A stretch of DNA of 64,000 nt from Aeromonas veronii bv. veronii (GCF_000820225.1 NZ_CDDK01000004.1:118172-182171); one strand, 5' to 3'; positions 1 to 8,211 are shown, counted from the first letter of the stretch. Notes: a model not told the origin generated them from the sequence alone. Program-made: numbers and translations.

Positions 1-150
1 GACCAATTCAGGGGAGTCATCTGTCTGCCCCTCCATCCTGACCACCACCTCTGCAATCGCGCCGTGCCCATCCACGTCAATGGTAGCGTTGCAGTCGTTG
101 AGGTCATGACGCTGGTCCAGTCGCAGCACTGCGTTCTTGAAGTGAGTCAT
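1..150 (-). CDS. Hypothetical phage protein, 3' end cut by window edge
   Basis: Fifty codons from an ATG at 150 stay open to the window edge, so the protein continues to the left. The start is preceded by GGCAGGAGAAGG, a good ribosome binding site, and overlaps the stop of the next upstream gene by four bases (ATGA), as is usual in this leftward operon. The visible part is acidic (for example IDVDGHGAIAEVVVRMEG) with no motif I recognise. Its place after rdgC suggests an accessory early phage gene; the function is unknown. Confidence 0.7.
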   Translation of the reverse strand, partial: MTHFKNAVLRLDQRHDLNDCNATIDVDGHGAIAEVVVRMEGQTDDSPELV

Positions 151-662
151 GCTGCCTTCTCCTGCCCAAGGCTTTGCTCAGCCGCATGGAACTCGCTACC
201 CAAGATCTCGGTCATCATCGGCCCGACCTTGGCTCCGGTGCGCAGGTAAATCGCGCCGTCATGGGCAAACAAGGTGAAGCCACCGCCAAACAGCAGCTCA
301 CCCCAGTTCAGTCCCATGGACTCGTAAAGTGGATTGGCCTCCACCGATTCGGGGAACATGTCCCAGTAGCGATCTTGCAACTCCTTTTGCTCCTTGGCTT
401 TGCCCTTTACCTTCCCGCGCCGCGGGGCTGACAGGTAGTGCTGGTCAGGCTTGGTCCAGAGATCTTTGTCTTCGCGCTGGGAGTAGTTGTTCAGCACCAG
501 ATTGGCGCACTTGAACTGGTGAACATCACTGCTGAACTTCGGTTTGCCATCAAACTCCTTGCCAAGAGCGTTGGCTTTCTCAATCAGGACACTCTTTGCA
601 GTCTCAAAGTCGGCGTGAGCGGCCAGCACTTTGGCATCAGTGGTCTTGTAGAAACTGGTCAT
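147..662 (-). CDS. Hypothetical phage early protein, 171 aa
   Basis: A soluble protein of 171 residues with no membrane segment. A basic lysine-rich patch lies at about residues 80-93, and a glycine- and aromatic-rich segment (LLFGGGFTLFAHDG) lies near residue 125. The start has GGTGAGGAGG upstream and overlaps the rdgC stop by ATGA, so translation is probably coupled. I do not recognise the family. Its place between rdgC and another small gene in the recombination operon suggests an accessory early role, but nothing in the sequence shows what it does. Confidence 0.75.
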   Translation of the reverse strand: MTSFYKTTDAKVLAAHADFETAKSVLIEKANALGKEFDGKPKFSSDVHQFKCANLVLNNYSQREDKDLWTKPDQHYLSAPRRGKVKGKAKEQKELQDRYWDMFPESVEANPLYESMGLNWGELLFGGGFTLFAHDGAIYLRTGAKVGPMMTEILGSEFHAAEQSLGQEKAA

Positions 663-1570
663 AGCGGAGCCTCCTCACCACCCAAGGCGGCAAACAGTGC
701 GGGTATAAACTGGGACAGCTCGCCGGTCACCAGTGCAAAGTCGGCGTCCAGACGGGCAGCCGGATCCTCGCTGGTGATATCGTCGTTCTGCTCGCGCAGC
801 TCCTCGCTGAACTTGAGGCGCTTGATGGAGAGGTCATCGCCCAGCACGAAGCTGATGCTTTCACCCCAGCAGAGGGCCAGCTTGGTGACCAGCTTGTCGT
901 TGGCGAGGTGGTTTTTCACCTCGTCGGTCATCAAATCCTGCTGCTTGAAGCGGGCGATCCCGCCGTGTTCCATGGCGCTGCGCAGCTCGGATTCATCTTC
1001 CAGGGTGAAGGATGCCGGAAGGTTGCCCTCTTGCAGCCACTCGGTCATGGTGATTTCTGGCGGGTTCTTGAGTGCCACCGGCACCACCGGCAGGCTGCCG
1101 ATGGACTTGCGCAGCAGGGCCAGCACGTCATCGGCCTTCTTGGCGGATGGCGCATCGACCATCAGCAGGCCGTCGGCCGGGTTGATCCACGCGTAAGTGT
1201 TGGATGTGCGACTGAATGCCCGGGGCAGCAGGGTGTGCAGCAGCTCCTCTTTCAGCGCCTCTTTCTCTTTCTTCTTGAGGGGGCGACCCTGCTCGAACTC
1301 GATCGCCTCTACCTTCTCGGCCAGCTGCTCTTTTACAACGGTAGATGGCAGCATTTTCTCCTCCTTGCGGGCGCAGATAAGGATTTGGCCGTTGGCGGAG
1401 TGGGTTAGGGTGCTGCCGAATTTGCCGAGCGGGCGAGTCCAGCCGAAGCGGGACATGTCCTGGCTGCCGCAGGGGGTGAAGGCGCAGGCTTCCAGTTGGG
1501 TTTCCAGTTGCTCAACGGTCAGGTCGAACGGGCGGGTAAAGCGGTACACTTGCAGGTTTTTAAACCACAT
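659..1570 (-). CDS. rdgC: Recombination-associated protein RdgC
   Basis: The 303-residue product begins MWFKNLQVYRFT, the characteristic RdgC N-terminus, and has the same length as E. coli RdgC. RdgC forms a ring-shaped dimer that encircles DNA and limits RecA-dependent recombination. The ATG at 1570 is preferred over the longer open frame because it follows an AAAAGGACC ribosome binding site and gives the family N-terminus. It sits in the same leftward operon as RecT and a RecE-like exonuclease, so this phage encodes its own recombinases and a modulator of host RecA activity. Phage-borne rdgC is known but not universal. Confidence 0.93.
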   Translation of the reverse strand: MWFKNLQVYRFTRPFDLTVEQLETQLEACAFTPCGSQDMSRFGWTRPLGKFGSTLTHSANGQILICARKEEKMLPSTVVKEQLAEKVEAIEFEQGRPLKKKEKEALKEELLHTLLPRAFSRTSNTYAWINPADGLLMVDAPSAKKADDVLALLRKSIGSLPVVPVALKNPPEITMTEWLQEGNLPASFTLEDESELRSAMEHGGIARFKQQDLMTDEVKNHLANDKLVTKLALCWGESISFVLGDDLSIKRLKFSEELREQNDDITSEDPAARLDADFALVTGELSQFIPALFAALGGEEAPL

Positions 1571-1592
1571 GGTCAGAGGTCCTTTTGGTCGG

Positions 1593-1769
1593 TTAGTTGC
1601 GGGCTTTCGCCTGCAAGTCGTGGAGTTTCTTGGCGGCTGCTTCGGCTTGTGACCGGTTGCAGATGGCCCCGCCTGGCAGTACAAACTTGCCGCGCAGCTT
1701 GGGGTGGGGCATGACGACGCCCAACCCGATGACTACCGCGCCGCAGTAGGGGTTATCTGTGTCTTTCAT
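1593..1769 (-). CDS. Small hypothetical phage protein, 58 aa
   Basis: The ATG at 1769 follows GAGGACCCCC, a variant of the AGGACC leader used by many genes of this prophage. The protein starts MKDTDNPYCGAVVIGLGVVMPHP and ends with an alanine- and lysine-rich helix. It holds two cysteines and a central phrase KLRGKFVLPGGAICNRSQAE that looks like a small folded domain. The gene lies between dam and rdgC with short gaps on both sides. The family is not recognised. Confidence 0.65.
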   Translation of the reverse strand: MKDTDNPYCGAVVIGLGVVMPHPKLRGKFVLPGGAICNRSQAEAAAKKLHDLQAKARN

Positions 1770-1827
1770 GGGGGTCCTCGACTTATCCACCGTTTCTGTG
1801 TGGCTGGCGGTGGATGGTTTGGGGGTA

Positions 1828-2406
1828 TCAGGCTGCAGCGCTGACGGGCTCTGCTCCGGCAAGCAGCAGGGTTAGCTTGCTGACATCGCGTATCCGGCAC
1901 TCGCCGCGCCAGTTTGGTGCGAAGATGAGGAGCATGGAGCCCTTGGGGTTGCCCTTCATCTCTTCGCCGGTTGCCTTGTTAATAAAGCTCACCCGTCCAT
2001 TGCGCCACTTTCCGTTCTCGTCGTGGTAGCCGGTGATGTGGCGCACCTCGCTGGCGCGCTCGCCGGGATACCATTCGGTGCTGGTGTCCTGCGGCACCAG
2101 CATGACGGTTCCGATGCCGCGGCCCTGCTGCTCGATGGCCTTTTCCACCCAGGGCCCGATATCGGAGTAGGGCGGGTTGAGCCATGCCCACGGCGAGCGC
2201 ACCGACGGGCTGATAAAGTCGCCCCAGTCCACGCTCAGGGCGTCGATATCCGGCGTCAGGTACTTCTGGCAGAGCGCCGTTTCCGGCAGGGCGGCGGCAT
2301 CGAGGACAAAGTTGAACTCCAGATCCAGCGCTCTGAACAGATAGAGCGGGGTCTGTGTCATGTCGCGGGTGGCTTCTGGAGTGGTGGAGCCGCGGTAGTC
2401 AGCCAT
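1828..2406 (-). CDS. dam: Phage DNA N6-adenine methyltransferase (Dam family)
   Basis: A 192-residue protein with the catalytic NPPY motif at residues 77-80, preceded by SPWAWL and followed by SDIGPWVEKA. This is the arrangement of phage T1-type Dam enzymes, which transfer a methyl group from S-adenosylmethionine to adenine N6, usually in GATC. Residues FNFVLDAAALPETALCQKYL (32-51) match the conserved N-terminal part of that family. The ATG at 2406 has AAAGGAGG upstream and overlaps the preceding gene by eight bases. It probably protects phage DNA from restriction or alters regulation. The target site is inferred from the family, not seen here. Confidence 0.88.
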   Translation of the reverse strand: MADYRGSTTPEATRDMTQTPLYLFRALDLEFNFVLDAAALPETALCQKYLTPDIDALSVDWGDFISPSVRSPWAWLNPPYSDIGPWVEKAIEQQGRGIGTVMLVPQDTSTEWYPGERASEVRHITGYHDENGKWRNGRVSFINKATGEEMKGNPKGSMLLIFAPNWRGECRIRDVSKLTLLLAGAEPVSAAA

Positions 2407-3103
2407 TGGCAGCCTCCTTTCTGGCTTTGCTGTATCTGGCCGCGTCCTCGCAGTCGTCAATGTGGCTGGCTCCATACTTCTCTCTGGCCGCCTCGGCGCA
2501 GGTGTATGCCTCGTATGGGTTAAGACCCCAGGTGACCTTCCCGCAGTCAGGGCAGTTGCCGCGGTGGCGGCCGGTTGTCGGTCGCTCGCGGCGGCGCTTT
2601 GGCATACGGATCCCGGCAACGGTGATCATTCGGCGCTCGTTGACGTTGCGCGCTTGGAATGTGCGGCGGCTGATGGACTTCACGTACTCAAGCGGGTAAA
2701 AGGCTACCTCATCGTTCCACAGAGCATGCCGTACCTCCTCTGCGGTCAGGATCAGCGCATCAGACAGGCAGACTGTCGAACCCTTCTGGGCCTTCCAGTA
2801 GACATCGTTCCCGTCGAAATCACCGATGCAGCAGTGGATCACGTACTGATCACAACCTTCTTTCAGGCCTGCCATGCTGTCATCAAGATACTGGTGATCC
2901 ACCCGCACGGTAGCGAGCTCATCGACCAGCGCTTTACTGAGCGGAACATCGGTGTAGCGGTCGTTGAAGTGGCTCTGGGCCTCCTCCAGCGTGTAGACGT
3001 GGGCTTTGTCCAAGTTTGAGGTGTAGCCATTGCCATTTAGCGCCCAGAACATGCAGGTGCTGCCTACATTGGTTCTGGTGTCGCGCAGATAGAAGCCTGT
3101 CAT
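2399..3103 (-). CDS. Hypothetical phage protein with a C-terminal cysteine pair, 234 aa
   Basis: The start at 3103 has AAGGAGG seven bases upstream and overlaps the stop of the coiled-coil gene by ATGA. The body (residues 1-150) starts MTGFYLRDTRTNVGSTCMFWA and contains aromatic-rich alpha/beta-like sequence. The C-terminal third carries basic RMPKRRRERP followed by CPDC and a later CAEA cysteine, which could form a small zinc-binding knuckle. No catalytic motif is recognised. Its position between a DNA-binding coiled-coil protein and Dam suggests a DNA-metabolism accessory role, which is inference only. Confidence 0.75.
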   Translation of the reverse strand: MTGFYLRDTRTNVGSTCMFWALNGNGYTSNLDKAHVYTLEEAQSHFNDRYTDVPLSKALVDELATVRVDHQYLDDSMAGLKEGCDQYVIHCCIGDFDGNDVYWKAQKGSTVCLSDALILTAEEVRHALWNDEVAFYPLEYVKSISRRTFQARNVNERRMITVAGIRMPKRRRERPTTGRHRGNCPDCGKVTWGLNPYEAYTCAEAAREKYGASHIDDCEDAARYSKARKEAANG

Positions 3104-4320
3104 GCCGCCTCCTTGTGCTGTTCCGGTTGCTGGCTGGCTGCGAACTGCTCTTTCTCCCACTGGCGAACCGCAGCTTGACCTGCGCTGATGATCTGATCGG
3201 CCAGCTTGGCGCCAATGCCCTTGATTGCCAGCAGCTTGTCGCTCTGGTTAACCATCAGCTTCCACAGGTCGGTGATGCCAGCACCTTCCAGCAGTCCCTG
3301 CACCTTGGCGTTGAGGCCAATCTCGCTGATGTGGACTGTCTGCGCCCACTCGGCGCGGGGTTGCAAGTGAGGGTGGGTGATAGCCAACGCATCGAGCATG
3401 AAGGCGTGGATGTCGCGGATCGCCTCCATCGGGATGTCTCGGGCGATGACGCTCGGAAATATTGGGCTCATCCACTCACTCAGCATCACAGTGCAACCGG
3501 TGGCGTCTGAGCGCATGGCGTGGAGCTTCCAGTCCAGATCGTTCAGCAGGTAGCTCTTGTCAGACTGGATACCACCCTCTACCAGGTAGACATTCCAGCG
3601 GATGCCGTTGCCGTCAGGGTAGTGATTGCGCAGGTGCTTGCCCCACAGCAGGCTGATCTCCTTGAACCGGGCCATATCGTTGATGACCTGCTGGCGCTCA
3701 TCCAGATCGGCCTGCTGCTGGTTGATGATGGCTGTCAGCTCGGTCACGCTGCGGGAAAGCCGGGTGTTGTCGCGGCGGTACCCGCTGATTTCGTTCTTGC
3801 TGGCGTTGATGGCGTTCAGGCGCTCTTCCAGCTTCTTGCGCTGCTCCGCCACCTTGCGCTTCAAGCCTTCAGGATCCATTGCCTTGTAGGCTTTGATGGT
3901 GCGTTCCAGCTCGCGGATCTGGACGTTGGCAGCGTTGAGATCTGCCTGAGCTCCGTCAGCCTTGCGGTTTGCGGCGTAGACGGCGTTTTCAGCCTGCTCT
4001 GCTTTGGCGCTGGCCTCTTCCTGTGCTGCTGCGATGCGCTGCTCGGCCTCTGCTACCTGCTGGTGCAACTGGCTGACCAGTGCGATCTGGTCGTTCAGCT
4101 CGGCATCTCGTGCTTCCAGCTGGTCAATCAGTTCATTGAACTGGTCTATATGGGCATTGGCAGACTCGCTGATCATGGTCAGGTTGGCGGTGAGCAGGGT
4201 TTCAAAGCTGCCGATGGCGGCCTTGGCCGGGCCGTCCGGCATCTGGATGATGGCGCGGATCTGGCTGGTGAGGGTGTTCAGGGCGAGGCTGGTTGCCTCG
4301 CTGGGGTTCAACGTGGTCAT
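3100..4320 (-). CDS. Coiled-coil protein with C-terminal helix-hairpin-helix
   Basis: 406 residues. Positions of roughly 50-215 are heptad-rich Glu/Gln/Ala/Lys sequence typical of a long coiled coil. A globular aromatic-rich domain follows, then a C-terminal segment (about 345-385) with LLAIKGIGAKLADQIISAG, a helix-hairpin-helix signature that binds DNA backbone non-specifically. The start at 4320 follows CAGGACCCGAACC. It is encoded directly upstream of dam and downstream of recT, suggesting a structural or tethering partner in phage recombination or DNA processing. SMC/RecN-like function is not supported, as no Walker motifs are visible. Confidence 0.8.
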   Translation of the reverse strand: MTTLNPSEATSLALNTLTSQIRAIIQMPDGPAKAAIGSFETLLTANLTMISESANAHIDQFNELIDQLEARDAELNDQIALVSQLHQQVAEAEQRIAAAQEEASAKAEQAENAVYAANRKADGAQADLNAANVQIRELERTIKAYKAMDPEGLKRKVAEQRKKLEERLNAINASKNEISGYRRDNTRLSRSVTELTAIINQQQADLDERQQVINDMARFKEISLLWGKHLRNHYPDGNGIRWNVYLVEGGIQSDKSYLLNDLDWKLHAMRSDATGCTVMLSEWMSPIFPSVIARDIPMEAIRDIHAFMLDALAITHPHLQPRAEWAQTVHISEIGLNAKVQGLLEGAGITDLWKLMVNQSDKLLAIKGIGAKLADQIISAGQAAVRQWEKEQFAASQQPEQHKEAA

Positions 4321-4374
4321 GGTTCGGGTCCTGTTGGGAAAGAGAAAGCCCAGCAAGCGCCAGGCTTTGGTTGG

Positions 4375-5430
4375 TTAGGCGGCTCGCTTCTTATCGAGGC
4401 CAAGGCGCGCAATGTTGGTGCGATAGATTTCGTTCGCCTGGGCCTTCTGCTCTTTGTTCAGCTTGTCACCCATTTCAGTAATGACAGACAGCGCTGAGCG
4501 CAACTCAGTTGCTGACTCGGCGATGTCGAGCTTGAATAGGGCATCTGCGAGCTGATCAGCAATCTCCGGGTCAACATCCGGCACTACCGGCTCGGGTTCG
4601 CTATGCGGCTGCTCAATGACGCTTTCCGCCTGCCCCTCGATGACCGCCCCCTTGTTTGCCTCTGCTTGCTGCTGCGCCCGCTTGGCTGCAGCTCTCTCGG
4701 CGAGGTTTTCGGTGGCAGACTTGTTGCCGCCATCCGGGCCGGTCGGCGTAAAATCAGGGTTGATTTCGCGCTCTTCCAGCTCATCGACGGAGTAAACACC
4801 AAGAATTACGTCAGGGGTGTAGAGGCGAGCCCAGCGCTTGACACCAAGATAGGCCAGCTGTTGCTTCGGGTCGTCGGCCCACAGCGTCGAGTTGCGGGTG
4901 CGCGCCTGCTGCAGCAGCAGCTTAACCTCGCGCACCTGGCCGTTAGCCAGCGCGGCAATGACCTTTACCCCGCAATCTTTCTCATCAGCAAAGCTCCAGT
5001 CTGGCACCCGGTAAACGGCCCCTTTCTTATCGGGATCCTTGCTCTGGACCTCTTTGAACTTGCCGATGACGCGCTCCCACGGCCCGAAAAACTCATAGTC
5101 AAAGCGCCCCTTGATGACGCCGGAGTTTACCACCACGGCGTTGACCAGTTGGGCCTCATAACCGAGCGTTCCGTTGACAAGGTGGGTTTTTTGCGCCACA
5201 GGGAAGGGGTTCATACCCCACTGCACCGCTTGCAAGCAGATGGCAAAGCAGTCGGCCTGATTGCCGCGCAGATGTTGCGGCACGGTGGCCTTGCCGCTGG
5301 CCATCATGGCTGCCATCTTGTCGATGCTAGCCATGAAATCCATATTCATCATCAGGCTCAGCATGTTTGCCTGACCGCGCTCATTGGCCAACACAGGGGC
5401 CGCGCTCTGGGTTGCTACTGTATTTTCCAT
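4375..5430 (-). CDS. recT: RecT-family single-strand annealing recombinase
   Basis: 351 residues matching the RecT/Bet superfamily: an N-terminal segment with ATVPQHLRGNQADCFAICLQ, the conserved core WGMNPFPVAQKTHLVNGTLG (about 70-92) with GYEAQLVNAVV, and the later QQARTRNSTLWADDPKQQLAYLGVKRWAR. RecT binds ssDNA and anneals complementary strands produced by its partner exonuclease. The partner is encoded directly upstream (5442-6851), as in the Rac prophage recET pair. The C-terminal about 120 residues are Ala/Gln/Glu-rich and probably disordered. Together they support phage genome circularisation and repair. Confidence 0.93.
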   Translation of the reverse strand: MENTVATQSAAPVLANERGQANMLSLMMNMDFMASIDKMAAMMASGKATVPQHLRGNQADCFAICLQAVQWGMNPFPVAQKTHLVNGTLGYEAQLVNAVVVNSGVIKGRFDYEFFGPWERVIGKFKEVQSKDPDKKGAVYRVPDWSFADEKDCGVKVIAALANGQVREVKLLLQQARTRNSTLWADDPKQQLAYLGVKRWARLYTPDVILGVYSVDELEEREINPDFTPTGPDGGNKSATENLAERAAAKRAQQQAEANKGAVIEGQAESVIEQPHSEPEPVVPDVDPEIADQLADALFKLDIAESATELRSALSVITEMGDKLNKEQKAQANEIYRTNIARLGLDKKRAA

Positions 5431-5441
5431 GTCGATGTTCC

Positions 5442-6851
5442 TTAGAAGAGGCTGTCTGGGAGTTCTTCGGCCACCGGCTCATGACTGATCACGGTGGGGG
5501 TGAATGGCTCTTCGTTGTTGATGCGGTGGCGTTCTGCTGCCGCCTGGTACTGAGGCACGTTGATTTCGCCCATGCCATCGTGGCCCGGGTAGTAATTAGC
5601 CTTGCGCCAGGTGACGATGTTGCGCACTACCATATCGCGCAGCTCAAGGCCGCGGCGCCGATCCTCCTGCCCGTAGAAGTAGACGCCGACCATGATGGGC
5701 TTGTAGACGTCATGACCAAGGGGGCCGTCCTTCTCCACCGCGATAAACACGAAGCTGGCCGGGTGTCCGGTTACCGCTTCATAGCCGTCGGTGTAGTGGG
5801 CGTCCTGAATGTGGTAGTTGTGGGCCGAGCCATCGCGGGCAAATGCCGCTTCGCTGGCGTTGCGCACAAATTTCAGGTCAACCAGCACATGATCCGGGCG
5901 TTTCCAGTCAGGCCGGCATTTCAGCAGCTCACCGGTTTCTGGGTGGTTCCAGTAGATACTGGTCTCAGCCTCGCCCTCATCCAGCAGCACGGCTGCCTCC
6001 GGATGATTCAGGACAGCTTCGCGGTAGCGCAGGGCGTGGATGTATTCGTTATTGGTCACGATCACCTTGTCGCCAGCTTGCTCGCGGAACTGCTCTTTCA
6101 GCTCGTCGAGGAATTTCGCGTCAGGATTGAAGGTGCGGATCCGCTCTGCCATTTCCGCTTTGGTGCCGCTGAGTGGGAGGGGATCCGGCAGCGTGGCAAT
6201 GCGCTCTGCTCGCTCCAGCTCTTTGGCGCCAATCTTGGCGTAGTTCTCGAGCACGGCCTGATAGCTGCCCTTGCTCTTGAGTGGCTTGGTCAGCGTATCG
6301 TTGTAGGCTTTGACGCATGCCTTGAGCGCTGTAGCTGTGCGCTTGTCATCTTCGCCGATGGTCTGGAAGCTCTCAGGGAGCTGGCAGTATGCTGCCTCGG
6401 CATCGCCCACCGTGGATCCAAGCTCGATGGGTGGGGTCAACTTGGCGTTGTACGCCTCAATGGCATCAGCCAGCTCCTGCAGCTCTGGGCGCTTCTCGAG
6501 ACCGGCGTTGTACTCTTCGATGGCCGCCTTCATCTGGTCTGCACCAACAAAGGCATCTTCCGGCCACACCGGCTCGATGGCGTATTCGCTTTCGAAGTCG
6601 CCAAACTCCAACACAATCTTGTGCAGGATCTTGCCTTCGCGGAACGGCACAGTTTCTTTCTGCTGGTTGCCGTCAATCTTGTAGTAGCGGTAGTGCTGGC
6701 CGGATATCAGCGCCAGATCCAGGCTGCTTTTCGATTCGCCCGCGCTGCCGTGGTAAACATCGCTCGGGATGTCGCTATACATGCAAGGCGCGACAGGGAT
6801 GAAGGTTTCAATCACCTGCTCGGCGATCTCGGTTTTTGCTGGTGCATTCAT
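5442..6851 (-). CDS. recE: RecE-like 5'-3' exonuclease (exonuclease VIII family)
   Basis: 469 residues. The C-terminal half holds a PD-(D/E)XK nuclease core: a helix with HALRYREAVLNHPEA, then LLKCRPDWKRPDHVLVDLKF, whose Asp and Asp-Leu-Lys give the metal-binding D...DxK signature, and then HIQDAHYTDGYEA. This matches the RecE/exonuclease VIII catalytic domain. The N-terminal half contains SDVYHGS followed by Ser-rich sequence, the usual start of this phage family, and an inserted helical region. The ATG at 6851 is chosen because AGAGGACC lies upstream; an ATG 24 bases earlier would use that site as coding sequence. It resects dsDNA ends for RecT. Confidence 0.88.
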   Translation of the reverse strand: MNAPAKTEIAEQVIETFIPVAPCMYSDIPSDVYHGSAGESKSSLDLALISGQHYRYYKIDGNQQKETVPFREGKILHKIVLEFGDFESEYAIEPVWPEDAFVGADQMKAAIEEYNAGLEKRPELQELADAIEAYNAKLTPPIELGSTVGDAEAAYCQLPESFQTIGEDDKRTATALKACVKAYNDTLTKPLKSKGSYQAVLENYAKIGAKELERAERIATLPDPLPLSGTKAEMAERIRTFNPDAKFLDELKEQFREQAGDKVIVTNNEYIHALRYREAVLNHPEAAVLLDEGEAETSIYWNHPETGELLKCRPDWKRPDHVLVDLKFVRNASEAAFARDGSAHNYHIQDAHYTDGYEAVTGHPASFVFIAVEKDGPLGHDVYKPIMVGVYFYGQEDRRRGLELRDMVVRNIVTWRKANYYPGHDGMGEINVPQYQAAAERHRINNEEPFTPTVISHEPVAEELPDSLF

Positions 6852-6918
6852 GGGGGTTGGTCCTCTGGTGGTCAATCTGCGGCCCCTTGCATAAGGAGCG
6901 TATATTCAACTTTCGAGA

Positions 6919-7080
6919 CTACAGCTCTAGCTCATGTCGCAGGGCGCGCTTTTCGTGGTACTCCTCGATGGCGCGGCGTTCTGCTGCGCTGGGTTCGACG
7001 CTCACGCTGTAGCGGTGTTCAGTACGGGGCGGCATGGAGCCGCGAAAGCCCATCACCTGGGCTTCGGTCAGATTTTTCAT
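6919..7080 (-). CDS. Small hypothetical early protein, 53 aa
   Basis: Fifty-three codons starting MKNLTEAQVMGFRGSMPPRT and ending in a charged helix (AAERRAIEEYHEKRALRHELEL). The ATG at 7080 follows a degenerate form of the prophage leader (TGACCCCGACC); another ATG lies 12 bases upstream. It would be the first structural gene after the leader of the leftward operon. No family is recognised. The start and coding status are moderately supported by position and leader only. Confidence 0.55.
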   Translation of the reverse strand: MKNLTEAQVMGFRGSMPPRTEHRYSVSVEPSAAERRAIEEYHEKRALRHELEL

Positions 7081-7185
7081 GGTCGGGGTCATCTTGGTTA
7101 TCCAAAGGCGGCCACAGCTTCGACGCCATGTTGTTGCCAGCTCCACCGGAGCCGCCTTGGGATACCCGCTGTTGCCAGCGGGCCT

Positions 7186-7228
7186 GCCGGTTACGTTATC
7201 CGGCGCTGTCTGGTCAGCCGTTCGTGTG
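7186..7228 (-). promoter_or_regulatory. Nut-like RNA element, copy 2
   Basis: On the minus strand the sequence reads CACACGAACGG, about 13 variable bases, then GCCGGATAACGTAACCGGC, a hairpin with 5-bp GCCGG/CCGGC arms. The same flank and hairpin occur in the same order at 8172-8211. Two copies on one leader transcript, one on each side of an arginine-rich ORF, resemble nut/put sites for antitermination. The assignment is inference from repetition and position. Confidence 0.45.
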
Positions 7229-7541
7229 TCGCGCTCCCGCGGCCGATAACAGGTGTCCACCCCAGAGTTGTGGACTGCTCTACCCATGCCACTTAGCTTG
7301 TTGACCCTCACCAGATGCAAAGCTGGCTTCCCACGAAGGGAACTCGGGGCGCCATCACTACTGGCGCATGGATTGGCCGCTTCTAACGGCTGTCGGTCAC
7401 ATCGTTCGCACTCCCTGTTGTGTTGAGGTCGCAATAGTCGAGTGATAAATCGTTCACGTTCACGCACCGCTTTCCGAATTGACGGGTTATCGGCGCATCC
7501 CTACCGGCATCGGGATTCGTGGTTGTGAGCCGGTTCCGAGT

Positions 7542-7553
7542 TGTTAAAGAGCG
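7542..7553 (-). promoter_or_regulatory. boxA-like antitermination sequence
   Basis: The minus strand reads CGCTCTTTAACA, equal to the boxA consensus of lambda nut sites and bacterial rRNA leaders, where NusB-S10 load. A hairpin with ACCGGC/GCCGGT arms and a 20-nt loop follows at 7503-7534 on the same strand, in the place of boxB. It lies downstream of the N-like ORF in the leftward leader. Confidence 0.55.
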
Positions 7554-7666
7554 GTGCAACGCTGCTTCTTTTGGCAAAAAGAGGTTGCAGATAGCCAAAG
7601 CGCACTTGTGGCACTTGTTGAAATGGGCTTTGGCTACGGCGCTATGAGGGAAGCGCCAGACCCGGG

Positions 7667-7912
7667 TCAGATGGCGTTGCGGTGGAACTCGGCGCGCCAG
7701 TGGAGGAGGGCGCTGTGCTTGGTAAAGCCTGTGGTGCGGCGCTGGGCTGCGCGGGCCGCCACAATTCGGTGCCGCTCGGTCTGCATCATGGCAACGGTCA
7801 AGCGCTGCTTGATGGTTCGGCGGCGTGCGGCATTGCCATTGAACTTGTCAGCGATGGCGAAGAGGATCTGGTCTGCGTGATGCGCGGCTCTGGAAAAAAT
7901 GCTCTTGGTCAT
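7667..7912 (-). CDS. Arginine-rich small protein, possible N-like antiterminator
   Basis: 81 residues starting MTKSIFSRAAHHADQ. The ATG at 7912 has CAGGAG ten bases upstream. The central part (about 28-60) is strongly basic (NAARRRTIKQRLTV and RHRIVAARAAQRR), like the arginine-rich RNA-binding motif of lambdoid N proteins. It is the first gene of the leftward transcript, between the candidate pL and the recombination genes, and nut-like elements flank it; this is the genomic place of N. Sequence similarity to a named N protein cannot be claimed, so this is a positional and compositional call. Confidence 0.5.
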   Translation of the reverse strand: MTKSIFSRAAHHADQILFAIADKFNGNAARRRTIKQRLTVAMMQTERHRIVAARAAQRRTTGFTKHSALLHWRAEFHRNAI

Positions 7913-8005
7913 GGTACATTTACTCCTGTTGGCGAGTAGGTCCTCGCTAATTCCCACCGGGTCAACTGGTTGGGGTCCTGATTGCTGGGGTGGTCCCCTG
8001 GCGTC

Positions 8006-8052
8006 TGGCGGGATGGTCTCCCGCCCTTCAAAGCCCGCCCTGTGCGGGCTTT
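8006..8052. terminator. Paired hairpins in the leftward leader (tL-like attenuator)
   Basis: Two adjacent stems: GGCGGGA/TCTCCCGCC (about 8007-8026) and AAAGCCCGC/GCGGGCTTT (8030-8052). The second is followed by TTTGTCGTT on the plus strand and has only a weak U-tract on the minus strand. It lies between candidate pL and the N-like ORF, so it could act as an attenuator that antitermination overrides. Confidence 0.4.
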
Positions 8053-8171
8053 GTCGTTCTTACGCGCTGGTCAGGCGCTTTTCACTTCTGCCCTGGTTAG
8101 GGGCTGGGTCCTGATTGCCGGGTTGCACTCAATTCTTTACTGGTCTTTTACTCCGCCAGATCCGGAGGTTT

Positions 8172-8211
8172 GCCGGTTACGTCTCCGGCCCGGGCTCTCA
8201 CCGTTCGTGTG
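8172..8211 (-). promoter_or_regulatory. Nut-like RNA element, copy 1
   Basis: The minus strand reads CACACGAACGG, 11 variable bases, then GCCGGAGACGTAACCGGC, a hairpin with GCCGG/CCGGC arms. The flank and the ACGTAACCGGC half are shared with copy 2 at 7186-7228. A further stem, CTCCG/CGGAG, follows at about 8152-8168. It lies roughly 100 nt downstream of the candidate pL, where nutL would be. Confidence 0.45.

Larger units (their letters stand above)
7093..7666 (-). other. Leader of the leftward early operon, no convincing gene
   Basis: About 570 bases between the N-like ORF and the first early structural gene. It holds a boxA-like sequence, a wide-looped GCCGGT hairpin, a second copy of the nut-like hairpin and, just downstream on the minus strand, a CCCGCT...AGCGGG stem at about 7165-7182. 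Open frames here on both strands lack ribosome binding sites. The stretch looks like untranslated leader used for transcription control. Confidence 0.55.

Noticed and set aside
5367..7304. 645-codon open frame on the plus strand opposite recE/recT
   Set aside because: It lies fully antisense to genes with clear RecE and RecT motifs, has no ribosome binding site or recognisable domain, and arises from G+C-rich codon bias.
7229..7541. Possible small genes in the leftward leader
   Set aside because: Frames on both strands lack ribosome binding sites and protein-like composition, and the region is better explained as regulated leader.
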